In this document: positions 18,064-25,972 of the stretch, one piece after another | Layout of the letters: the number at the start of each line of letters is the position of its first letter | How positions within the stretch are numbered: the first letter of the stretch is position 1 | Source: Chamaesiphon minutus PCC 6605 | GTDB taxonomy: Bacteria > Cyanobacteriota > Cyanobacteriia > Cyanobacteriales > Chamaesiphonaceae | DNA length: 64,000 nucleotides | Assembly (NCBI RefSeq): GCF_000317145.1 | Contig: NC_019697.1 | Span: forward strand, 5,406,886-5,470,885 | Reading direction: 5' to 3' | Translations under genes and position numbers: made by a program | Notes under the pieces: model-generated | Seen by the model: the letters and a program-made list of their open reading frames with translations, nothing else | The model's database searches: none | What the model was told of the DNA's origin: nothing

Positions 18064-18438
18064 ATCAAAATTTCAACTACTTAATTTTAGTTGTTGAGAT
18101 GGTTTTTGAACTGGCTCCGTAGCCCAAAATTAGCGTACTCGCTCTTTGATATTCAATAATTGTAACGTAATTATCTCGACTAGCAATTCAGCTTATCGAT
18201 CGAAATTCCTATTCCTAAAATCATAAATTTACGATCGAATGAGAATTAATTCTCGATCGCCGTTCGCGTAGCATCTGCCTTAGCAGAAGACGGCGCGCAA
18301 GCTTCGACAAAACAGTGATGGCAATTAGATACATTAATAAATAAAGAGCGATCGCACGTATGCGATCGCTCTTTATTTATTAATGTATTTAAAAGATTGT
18401 TATTTTAAAGAGTGAGGAAACTTAGCTGGCTTGACAAG
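18064..18438. other. Intergenic region with small dispersed repeats
   Basis: No gene. It holds a dispersed repeat fragment (CGTTCGCGTAGCATCTGCC...GAAGACGGCG, about 18261-18292) of the type common between cyanobacterial genes, and the 60-bp palindrome at 18329-18388. Confidence 0.5.
18329..18388. terminator. Sixty-base perfect palindrome carrying HIP1 in both arms
   Basis: Arms of 28 bp (18329-18356 and 18361-18388) are exact reverse complements with CGTA between. Each arm holds AGCGATCGCA (HIP1 octamer GCGATCGC) flanked by AT-rich sequence, so both strands end in a T-rich run. It lies 51 bp after the leftward 63-aa gene and probably ends its transcript. Confidence 0.75.
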
Positions 18439-18630
18439 TTACACGCGAACTCTTTGGAGAGCCTGTAACTGGCACAGTAGGCGATCGACTTCGGCTTGAA
18501 GTTCGAGGAATTTTTCTTGACGATCGGCTGGATAGAGAGCCTTGGTCAATTTCGCAACTTGCAGATCGTGCTCTGAGGTAGCAGATTCGATCGCTTTGGG
18601 ATTTTCTAATGTAACTGGGCTAAGAGACAT
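18439..18630 (-). CDS. Small conserved cyanobacterial protein, unknown function
   Basis: 63 residues: a polar start (MSLSPVTLENPKAIES), then a helical, heptad-like stretch (HDLQVAKLTKALYPADRQEK, then VDRLLCQLQALQRV). Soluble and probably coiled. I recognise this type as conserved in cyanobacteria but know no function. The ATG at 18630 follows AT-rich promoter-like DNA, and the gene is followed by a strong palindromic terminator, which supports it being real. Confidence 0.65.
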   Translation of the reverse strand: MSLSPVTLENPKAIESATSEHDLQVAKLTKALYPADRQEKFLELQAEVDRLLCQLQALQRVRV

Positions 18631-18812
18631 AGCTTTGGATAGTTATTTATACTTACTCACACTCAAGGCAATTGTATCCCGGATTTCACCATTTTAGGGT
18701 TTTGGGTTGTGGAGATTTCCGAACTATTTACCAATGCTCCATTTGGGAGGGGCTATGCCTACGAAATGTGGATTCATTCGTCTCTGACGGGTCGATCGAC
18801 AGATTGTTCCAA

Positions 18813-18859
18813 TGGAGTTGGGAGCGGGGAGTTGGGAGTTGGGAGACTGGGGGGAGTTA
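18813..18859 (+). repeat. Heptamer array (GGGAGTT)
   Basis: Five to six degenerate copies of GGGAGTT/GGGAGCG in the region upstream of the cobalamin riboswitch. Same class as the TCCCAAC array before ubiX. Confidence 0.7.
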
Positions 18860-18924
18860 GAAACTATCCTTGACCCTTGACCCTTTGCCCTTTCCCCTAC
18901 TAAAGCCTAAAGATCCCCATCTCA

Positions 18925-19050
18925 TGTTAAATTGGTCTAGCTAGGGATCGGGGAAGTCTGGTGTGAATCCAGGGCTGTGCCGCAACTGTGATGGAGCTAT
19001 TGCTTCGAGTCAGAATACCGTACCTGAGCGTACCGATTGCGGTACTTCAA
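18925..19050 (+). promoter_or_regulatory. Cobalamin (AdoCbl) riboswitch
   Basis: The conserved core is present in order: GGGAAGTCTGGTGTGAATCC, then AGGGCTGTGCCGCAACTGTG and GAGTCAGAATACC (about 18949-19019). This matches the RF00174 class. It is followed by a GTACCG-ATTG-CGGTAC hairpin (19030-19045) about 25 nt before the cobG start. Cobalamin binding would be expected to turn off the cobG-cobH-cobI operon, by masking the ribosome site rather than by termination since no T-run is seen. Confidence 0.92.
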
Positions 19051-19071
19051 TCCACTATTTCCTCGCGTCGC

Positions 19072-20532
19072 ATGGGGAAGGAGTTACAGTCATTGTCTGC
19101 TATCGAACCGTTCTCTTTGACAGAGACAAGCCCTAGAATTTGTCCAGATATTTATCATCCAGCGATCGCTCGTGATGGATTGTTGACGCGCCTGCGGATT
19201 CCCGGTGGGGTATTAACCCAATTGCAGTGTGTGACGATCGCCGAGTTATTAGAAACGATCGGGTTAGAATACGTCCAAGTTACCAATCGCGCGAACCTGC
19301 AACTGAGATCGCTCGATCGGGATTTAGAGCCAGATTTATTAACTAAATTAACCGAGTGCGGTTTGGCGGCGAGTAATACGGCTGTTGATGGCATTCGGAA
19401 TATCATGCTGAGTCCAACGGCTGGCATTGACGCGCAGGAATCGATTGATGTGCGTCCGCTGGCTGATGCTTGGCTCGAATACTTAGATCTTCACCCCGAA
19501 CTAGGGATATTATCGAATAAATTTAGCGTAGGTTTCGATGGTGGCGGCAGTGTCGGCATTATCGATCGACCCAACGATCTTACGCTATTGGCAGTTGCCG
19601 AGAATGAATTTAGTCTGCATTTGGGTATCGGCGAACGTGGCTCGGCACCATTACCAGTTGGGGTAAATTTAACCACAGATGAATGCTTGCCAATGTTAGC
19701 TGCGATCGCGCAGAGTTATCGCCAGGGAATTGAGATAATCGGCGGTGATGTCCGTCGTAAGCCCAGGCTCAGGGATGTCATTCGTCACTATGGTTCGATC
19801 GAGTTTGGCGAATTAGTGCGACGAGAATTTACGGGTTCTAGCCATTTTATTTTTAAAAACCGCCCACCGGAGCACGATATCTCGCTGGTAAATAGCGATC
19901 TTCATTTAGGCGTACATCGGCAACGTCAAACAGATCGATATTATCTCGGTGTAGTTTTACTATTGGGGCGATGGACTAGATCGCAAGTTAGCGGTTTAGG
20001 AGCGATCGCGGCACGGTATGGGAGTGGTAGTATTCGCCTCACGCCTTGGCAAAATGCGATCGTTCCCGATGTTCGAGAGCGAGATCTTCAGACAGTACAA
20101 GGATTAATTAGCGATTTAGGTTTGGTGCAAACAGCCACTCATCCTAGCAGTTTATTAAGAGCATGTGCGGGTACGACTGGTTGCCAGTATAGTGCCACAG
20201 ACACTCAAGCCGATGCGATCGCGCTAGCCGAGTATTTAGAAGCTAATGTTACACTCGATCGACCCCTGAACATTCATTTCAGCGGTTGTGATAAATCTTG
20301 CGCTCAACACGATCGCGCGGACATTACCCTCTGGGGAGAGACAGAATCCCCGGAACGGCGCGGAAGCTATCGACTAGAAATCGGTGAGGTTGCAGCTAAA
20401 TTTGGACGAGAATCGAGCGATTTTTTACCCCCCGAACGAGTCCCGATCTCGGTTGTCAAATTAATCGAGGCTTACCACGATTGCCGATTAAATGCCCAAG
20501 AATCGTTTCAAGCATTTGCCAATCGTCAATAA
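19072..20532 (+). CDS. cobG: Precorrin-3B synthase CobG
   Basis: 486 residues. CobG uses O2 to hydroxylate precorrin-3A in the aerobic cobalamin route. It is a sulfite/nitrite-reductase-like [4Fe-4S] protein: the cluster cysteines CAGTTGCQYSA and, about 35 residues on, CDKSCAQH lie in the C-terminal third. The N-terminal ferredoxin-like repeats (RDGLLTRLRIPGGVL, LEYVQVTNRANLQLR) are intact. I chose the ATG at 19072 (MGKELQSL); the frame opens earlier but that part lies in the riboswitch. First gene of cobG-cobH-cobI. Confidence 0.9.
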   Translation: MGKELQSLSAIEPFSLTETSPRICPDIYHPAIARDGLLTRLRIPGGVLTQLQCVTIAELLETIGLEYVQVTNRANLQLRSLDRDLEPDLLTKLTECGLAASNTAVDGIRNIMLSPTAGIDAQESIDVRPLADAWLEYLDLHPELGILSNKFSVGFDGGGSVGIIDRPNDLTLLAVAENEFSLHLGIGERGSAPLPVGVNLTTDECLPMLAAIAQSYRQGIEIIGGDVRRKPRLRDVIRHYGSIEFGELVRREFTGSSHFIFKNRPPEHDISLVNSDLHLGVHRQRQTDRYYLGVVLLLGRWTRSQVSGLGAIAARYGSGSIRLTPWQNAIVPDVRERDLQTVQGLISDLGLVQTATHPSSLLRACAGTTGCQYSATDTQADAIALAEYLEANVTLDRPLNIHFSGCDKSCAQHDRADITLWGETESPERRGSYRLEIGEVAAKFGRESSDFLPPERVPISVVKLIEAYHDCRLNAQESFQAFANRQ

Positions 20533-20698
20533 GTTTATGCTCTTGACAATTGCCTTTTCCCCACCCCACCCTGTATCGCTGACGCGCTATACCTGGAGGA
20601 TACCTCCGCAAGCGCGCTGCGCTGATGCGCTTAACCATCGGGACGCCGACTTTTCGCGCATCGCTCCCCGCTCCCATCTTCCCACTCCCCACTTCTTC

Positions 20699-21352
20699 AT
20701 GCCATCTAAAACCACTATTCCCGCTCCCTTAAATTACATCCGCGATGGGGCAGAAATTTATCGTCAATCCTTTGCTACGATTCGATCGGAAGCTCAACTA
20801 GATACATTACCCGCCGATTTTAATAGTGTCGCGGTGCGACTGATCCATGCGTGTGGGATGATTGACATAGTTGACGATCTGGATTATTCGATCGACGCCG
20901 TGCGCGTTGGGCGGAAGGCACTGGCTGAGGGGGCACCAATTTTGTGCGATGCGCGGATGGTAGCCGATGGCGTGACGCGCAAACGCCTACCTGTAGAAAA
21001 TCGCGTGATTTGCACCCTCCCCGATCCGCAAGTCCCAGCAATAGCCGCTCAATTAGAGAATACGCGATCGGCTGCGGCTCTAGAGCTATGGTTGCCAGAT
21101 TTAGCTGGCTCCGTAGTCGCCATTGGTAATGCGCCGACGGCTCTATTTCGACTTTTAGAAATGCTCGACGAGGGAGCACCCAAACCCGCATTGATTCTCG
21201 GATTCCCCGTCGGATTTGTCGGAGCTGTCGAATCCAAAGCTGCTTTAGCAGCAGACAGTCGGGGGATACCGTTTCTGACAATTCACGGACGACGCGGGGG
21301 TAGTGCGATGGCTGCTGCTGCTGTCAATGCCTTAGCCACGGAGCAGGAATAA
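20699..21352 (+). CDS. cobH: Precorrin-8X methylmutase CobH
   Basis: 217 residues. It moves a methyl group from C-11 to C-12 to give hydrogenobyrinic acid. Family blocks are visible: RLIHACGMIDIVDDLDYS with the catalytic histidine near residue 52, APILCDARMVADGVTRKRLP, and ILGFPVGFVGAVESKAAL. I chose the ATG at 20699; longer frames upstream run through repeat-rich intergenic DNA after cobG. It overlaps cobI by one base (TAATG), so the two are coupled. Confidence 0.93.
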   Translation: MPSKTTIPAPLNYIRDGAEIYRQSFATIRSEAQLDTLPADFNSVAVRLIHACGMIDIVDDLDYSIDAVRVGRKALAEGAPILCDARMVADGVTRKRLPVENRVICTLPDPQVPAIAAQLENTRSAAALELWLPDLAGSVVAIGNAPTALFRLLEMLDEGAPKPALILGFPVGFVGAVESKAALAADSRGIPFLTIHGRRGGSAMAAAAVNALATEQE

Positions 21353-22062
21353 TGGTTGCAATTCAGACAGGGAGATTATATGGGATTGGGGTCGGCCCTG
21401 GCGACCCAGAGTTATTGACGCTCAAAGCATATCGACTATTACAAGCGGCTCCAGTCGTTGCCTATCAAGCTGCAAGCGATCGTGAAAGCATCGCCCGTTC
21501 GATCGTCGCACCTTATCTCAAAGGCGACCAAATCGAGGTATGTTTTAATTTCCCCCGCGCCCTCGATCCCGAAGCTGCTTCGGAATTGTATAGCGATGCA
21601 ATCAAACCGATCGAGGCACATTTAGGCGCGGGACGAGATGTGGTAGTTTTGTGCGCGGGCGATCCGTTATTTTACGGTTCATTTATGTATTTATTTACCC
21701 GTTTAGCCGCTCGGTTTATTACTGAAATCGTACCTGGTATTTCTTCACCCATGGCAGCCGCAGCGGCGATCGGCACCCCCTTATGCTATCAAAATGATGT
21801 TTTTAGCGTCCTCGCGGCAACGTTGTCAGCAGCAGATTTAAAAGCCCAATTAATTAATGCCGATGCGGTAGCAATTATCAAACTCCGCCGCCATTTCGAT
21901 AAAGTTCGTCAGGTATTAATCGAACTAGATTTGTTAGATCGCGCCAAATATATCGAACGCGCGACAGCCAAAGATCAACGCATTGTCTCGATCGAAGATG
22001 TCGATTCTCGCAACGTTCCCTATTTTTCACTAATTGTCGTCCCCAGCAAAACCCAATTCTAA
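21352..22062 (+). CDS. cobI: Precorrin-2 C(20)-methyltransferase CobI
   Basis: 236 residues, a tetrapyrrole methylase that adds the C-20 methyl from SAM to precorrin-2. The N-terminal GIGVGPGDPELLTLKAYRLL is the family signature, followed by the VVLCAGDPLFYGSFMYL loop (about 100-116) and EIVPGISSPMAAAA. Last in the riboswitch-led cob operon; a terminator follows at 22067. Together the three genes cover non-consecutive steps, so the rest of the pathway lies elsewhere. Confidence 0.95.
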   Translation: MVAIQTGRLYGIGVGPGDPELLTLKAYRLLQAAPVVAYQAASDRESIARSIVAPYLKGDQIEVCFNFPRALDPEAASELYSDAIKPIEAHLGAGRDVVVLCAGDPLFYGSFMYLFTRLAARFITEIVPGISSPMAAAAAIGTPLCYQNDVFSVLAATLSAADLKAQLINADAVAIIKLRRHFDKVRQVLIELDLLDRAKYIERATAKDQRIVSIEDVDSRNVPYFSLIVVPSKTQF

Positions 22063-22066
22063 AAAA

Positions 22067-22090
22067 TCCCCTCCTGGGAGGGGACTTTTC
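22067..22090. terminator. Terminator between cobI and the RNA ligase gene
   Basis: TCCCCTCC (22067-22074) pairs with GGAGGGGA (22077-22084), preceded by AAAAAA and followed by CTTTTC. It separates two convergent genes and is probably bidirectional. Confidence 0.75.
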
Positions 22091-22095
22091 GGAGG

Positions 22096-23208
22096 TTATT
22101 GGGTGTCGAGAATGGCTTTAATTTGAGATTTAATCGATCGATCTGCAACTAAAATTTTCTCGATGATTTTGTGGACTGGCTCATCGTTGAGAGCTTCTCG
22201 GACAGATTTGATTTTACCGCCGCGTAGGGCAAACAGAATACTCGGATACGGCAAATCTTTAATAGCCAATGCAAAATCTTTTTGCACGGGAACATCTTTA
22301 TATCGCTCCCAGTTGGCTTCGATTTCGGGAATCAGGGCTTGATATATTTCCTTCATTTGGCGATATAAATCCGTCCATTCTGGGAAGTAAACCAAGAATT
22401 CCTCGCCCTCGTTAGCTATGATAATTTTGGTCAATCTCAGCGAACAAAAGCCACCCATCAGATGTTGGATCGCGACGTATTGAGGTGATTTGACTTTGAC
22501 GCGGTTAAAATGGCGATCGCATACCACATAACCTTCAGTTGCGATCGGATTGAGGAGATTGGCAGCAGCTTTAATTTCGCGTTCGTTAGTTAGGGGATAA
22601 GTAGCCACCCTTTCCCAACCGTATTTATCTACCCAAATTTGCGGCTCGGATTCGGCAAGATTTTTGATATTTCTAGCACCGTGCAATACTAGCCGATCGC
22701 GATCGGGAATGACGATAATCTGATTGTATTGAGTCACTAACTCGAACACATAACAATGCTCGGTATCTGTCGGTAATTGATAATCTAGTTCTGCCCAAAC
22801 TCGCCAAAATAACTCTGCTAAGTTGAAATCATAACCGCGCAGATTGCCAGTACCATCGGGAGTACCGCTCGATGCGACTTGCCATTTACCATCGTAAAAA
22901 TATAACGTCATTAGCGAGCCATCGAGCTTTTCATATACCCGCGCACTCGCCCAATCGATCGTCGCCGCTCGCCCTTCGCCGTAATTAAAAAATTTATCAT
23001 AAGGATAAGCGACGATCTCCCAATCATTGGCTCGATCGAAGATAATGCCTCTACTTTGTCTGACTACTACCTGACTCATGGGTGAGTCCATCATCGAATA
23101 CTTTAAGCACACCAAATTTGGGTATTGCTGGTGAGTTACGGCATTAATATGATAGGTTTCTACAAGTTGTTCTAATCCGTTAGTTCGTAAATAATCTTGT
23201 AATTCCAC
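22096..23208 (-). CDS. RNA ligase, T4 Rnl1-like
   Basis: 370 residues, close to T4 RnlA (374). Rnl1 enzymes join 5'-phosphate and 3'-hydroxyl RNA ends with ATP, and in phage T4 repair cleaved tRNA. Motif I is EKLDGSLM with the adenylated lysine at residue 94. RGIIFDRA (53-60), motif IIIa/IV ATEGYVVCD and motif V VKVKSPQYVAI follow in order. The N-terminal pre-motif HQQYPNLVCLKYS (27-39) also fits the phage enzyme. No polynucleotide kinase or tRNA-cutting toxin is adjacent, so the substrate is open. Confidence 0.88.
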   Translation of the reverse strand: MELQDYLRTNGLEQLVETYHINAVTHQQYPNLVCLKYSMMDSPMSQVVVRQSRGIIFDRANDWEIVAYPYDKFFNYGEGRAATIDWASARVYEKLDGSLMTLYFYDGKWQVASSGTPDGTGNLRGYDFNLAELFWRVWAELDYQLPTDTEHCYVFELVTQYNQIIVIPDRDRLVLHGARNIKNLAESEPQIWVDKYGWERVATYPLTNEREIKAAANLLNPIATEGYVVCDRHFNRVKVKSPQYVAIQHLMGGFCSLRLTKIIIANEGEEFLVYFPEWTDLYRQMKEIYQALIPEIEANWERYKDVPVQKDFALAIKDLPYPSILFALRGGKIKSVREALNDEPVHKIIEKILVADRSIKSQIKAILDTQ

Positions 23209-23399
23209 GCCCTAATCTTTTCTGTCTATATTTCATACTCTCTACAGTATTAACTAGTAACTTTCCCGAAATATAGGAAAAAATTAGCCGACTGTCACCA
23301 CAGATTCGAGCGATCTATTTAACAAAGAGTACAGATTTGACTCTGACAATAATTAGCTAGAATAAAGGACTGATATCGCTTAAAGCTCGAATTAACATA

Positions 23400-23672
23400 A
23401 TGTTGGCAACTACCAAGTATTATCCACATTTACTATTAGGCACGATGGCAATAACGATCGGGATGGCGACATTGTTACCTGCGATGGCTACAGCTCCGAT
23501 GCCACCACAATTAGTAGTGTCCAAACTCAATGGTCGCTCTGTAAATATTTTGTACCTAACTCGCACTCAGGATAAAGTTTTGGTGCGCTGTTATCCTGGG
23601 TTAAAGCCGAGTGTTGTTGTCAAAAATAATGCTGATGGCACTAAAGAAGGAACTTTGACGTGTAAAAGTTAA
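23400..23672 (+). CDS. Small secreted protein, unknown
   Basis: 90 residues with a probable signal peptide (LLLGTMAITIGMATLLPAMA, cleavage near ATA-AP at about residue 32). The mature part is about 58 residues with two cysteines (YLTRTQDKVLVRCYPGLKPS and TLTCKS), likely a periplasmic disulfide. I know no family. Start at the ATG at 23400. Confidence 0.6.
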   Translation: MLATTKYYPHLLLGTMAITIGMATLLPAMATAPMPPQLVVSKLNGRSVNILYLTRTQDKVLVRCYPGLKPSVVVKNNADGTKEGTLTCKS

Positions 23673-23904
23673 ATTGCTGATAGGGGGTAGGGCATAGAAG
23701 GTAGAAAGTAGCGAGTAGACAGTAGCAGGTGGGGTATTGTAGAAATCATCAGATCGATCGTTATATCGATAGAAACTGCACCAATAGTCGCGATCGGGCC
23801 GATCGATCCGGTTTCAATAAGTTTTAATAATATTGAGATGGTATAGCACATTGCCAATAAGATGGTATGGTTAATCGCAGAATTTTCACTCGATCGTTCC
23901 AATT

Positions 23905-24204
23905 ATGACCATTAAACACCTCACACCTGTTTTGTTTGGCCTAATCCTATCTAGCGGACTCACGGCGGCTTCGGCAACAGCACAGCCACCGATCGGCTTA
24001 GATCGAGATATTCCAGCTCAAAATAGTGTTACTCTGTCCACCGCTAGTACCCAGCAATTAGAGCGGGTATCGGATTTCTTACTCCAGCTCGTCTATTTTG
24101 GCTTGCCCAGCACCTTAATTTTTGCCGTATTAATCTACAACCAGCGCAAACAACAGCAAACTCAACTAGTCGCACAGTTGGTAAGGATTCGGGATAAAAA
24201 ATAG
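23905..24204 (+). CDS. Small membrane protein, unknown
   Basis: 99 residues. A signal-like first hydrophobic stretch (VLFGLILSSGLTAASATA, residues 9-26), a polar loop, then one membrane helix (FLLQLVYFGLPSTLIFAVLI, about 58-77) and a basic tail. The tail position and charge suggest N-outside, C-inside. No family recognised. Upstream DNA is AT-rich. Confidence 0.6.
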   Translation: MTIKHLTPVLFGLILSSGLTAASATAQPPIGLDRDIPAQNSVTLSTASTQQLERVSDFLLQLVYFGLPSTLIFAVLIYNQRKQQQTQLVAQLVRIRDKK

Positions 24205-24272
24205 TCTCGGCTCACTGTAGACTTGGCATTCAAATAGCAACGCGCTCGACATCGCGATCGAGGTTGAATCGA

Positions 24273-25505
24273 CTAAAGTACTAAGATCTGTACTGTCGCT
24301 CCAGCCTCGATCGAATATATATCGATCGGCACCACGGCGAGCGCATTCGTACCTGCAAGATTAATTAAATTTGCCGAACTCTGAGTACCACCTGCTAGAC
24401 TAAACTCATATCGTCCGTTAATTAGCTCCAATTGCCCCCACAGATAGGTTTCGCGCTTGCCGTCAGCAGTCAACTCTTGAGTAGTTATAGCTTCGAGCCA
24501 GGTGGGTTGGTATTTAGACTCAGGTAAGCCCGAAAATTTAGCGATCGCTAGTTTGACAAATCGCCAACAACTGACTAGCGCGGAAACAGGATTCCCTGGC
24601 AATCCAAAATAAACTACCGTGCGAGCTTCACTCTTAAATTTAGCCACCGTCAAAGGTTTACCCGGTTTAATCGCTACCGCCCGCACCTGAATATCTCCGC
24701 CCAACTCGGCTAAGATCGCCTCTACATAGTCATAATCGCCCACAGAGACACCGCCAGTCGAAAGTACGAAATCTGCCGAAGCGATCGCTTCAGACATTGC
24801 CGCAGTCAATTTTGCGCGATCGTCGGGGATAATTCCCATACAGATCGGAATGCCACCAGCTTGAGTAACGAAGGCGGCTAGCGCGTACTGATTGGAATCG
24901 ACAATTTGTCCCGGTTTGAGGGTGTCGTGAGGCGTCACCAATTCATCGCCAGTAGAGAGAATCGCCACGCGCGGACGACGGTAAACCTCGACTTGACTGC
25001 ACCCCGTCGCCGCCAAAATCGCAATTTCGGGCGGATTTAACACTGTACCTGCCGCCAAGAGCGGATCGCCAATGCAGGCGTATTCTCCCCGCTGACGCAC
25101 GAACGAGCGTGCAGTTGGCGCGATCTGAATTTTGACAAAGTTTTTCTGCACGCGCTGGGTATGCTCTTGCATCACAATGGTATCGGCACCCGCAGGGACG
25201 ATCGCACCTGTAAAGATCCGTGCGGCTTCTCCCGATTGAATCTCGCGTTGGGGCTGGTACCCAGCCGGAATTTCTTCGACGACTTCTAGGGTAATCGGAT
25301 GCTTGGGCGTACTCGATCGCACATCGGCAAACTTTACCGCATAACCATCCATTGCCGAATTATCCCAATGAGGAAAGTCCAACCGACTGACGATCTCATT
25401 TGCTAAAATTCGTCCGGTGGCGAGCGCAAGATCGAGCGATTCTATCGCACTTACGGGTTGGACTAAATCGAGAATAATCTGTTCGGCTTGGGAGACGGGT
25501 AGCAT
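24273..25505 (-). CDS. moeA: Molybdopterin molybdenumtransferase MoeA
   Basis: 410 residues, full length. MoeA inserts molybdate into adenylated molybdopterin. Visible are the N-terminal PHWDNSAMDGYA (residues about 44-55), GAIVPAGADTIVMQEH, VAILSTGDELV, LSTGGVSVGDYD and YFGLPGNPVSALV motifs. It starts at the ATG at 25505 and stands without other moa/moe genes; the next gene on the strand is a 64-aa membrane protein. Confidence 0.95.
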   Translation of the reverse strand: MLPVSQAEQIILDLVQPVSAIESLDLALATGRILANEIVSRLDFPHWDNSAMDGYAVKFADVRSSTPKHPITLEVVEEIPAGYQPQREIQSGEAARIFTGAIVPAGADTIVMQEHTQRVQKNFVKIQIAPTARSFVRQRGEYACIGDPLLAAGTVLNPPEIAILAATGCSQVEVYRRPRVAILSTGDELVTPHDTLKPGQIVDSNQYALAAFVTQAGGIPICMGIIPDDRAKLTAAMSEAIASADFVLSTGGVSVGDYDYVEAILAELGGDIQVRAVAIKPGKPLTVAKFKSEARTVVYFGLPGNPVSALVSCWRFVKLAIAKFSGLPESKYQPTWLEAITTQELTADGKRETYLWGQLELINGRYEFSLAGGTQSSANLINLAGTNALAVVPIDIYSIEAGATVQILVL

Positions 25506-25564
25506 GAGACTAAGATTGGTAAATTACTCTAGATCGTAGTCCATCATCTCGATTGCAAAAATCG

Positions 25565-25759
25565 TCAATCGCCGCCTTTTAATGCTCTATTAAAATTCTG
25601 ACGATAGGAAGCGTTGACTACATAGCAGACTGGCCAGAGCAGAGCGAGGACGATCTTAGTCGGGAGAGTGCGTTGATAGTTGGTACGGTTGTAGTTGCGC
25701 GAAAATCTCCAAACCCCATATCCGTATGCCCCAACCAAGCCGATGACAACGAAGTTCAT
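25565..25759 (-). CDS. Small membrane protein, unknown
   Basis: 64 residues: an N-terminal membrane helix (MNFVVIGLVGAYGYGVWRF), a basic loop (RNYNRTNYQRTLPTK) and a second hydrophobic stretch (IVLALLWPVCYVVNASY). It lies 59 bp upstream of moeA on the same strand and may be co-transcribed. Similar short proteins occur in other cyanobacteria; function unknown. Confidence 0.6.
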   Translation of the reverse strand: MNFVVIGLVGAYGYGVWRFSRNYNRTNYQRTLPTKIVLALLWPVCYVVNASYRQNFNRALKGGD

Positions 25760-25972
25760 AAGTCTTTTGTATAAATCCTATTTTACTGACGACCGCTACA
25801 GAATAGATCGTGAAATTATCTTATGGTGACAATCTACAATTTATTCTAGCTCGATTCCCGAATTATCGATTGAGACAGATATATTAACCTATGCGATCGG
25901 GTCGGGCATAGGCTTCCAAAATAGATTAACAATTAAGATGTATCGGGTGACTACCCCCCTAGAACAGAAGAT

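Noticed and set aside
18988-19071. Longer start for cobG
   Set aside because: This part of the frame lies within the cobalamin riboswitch.
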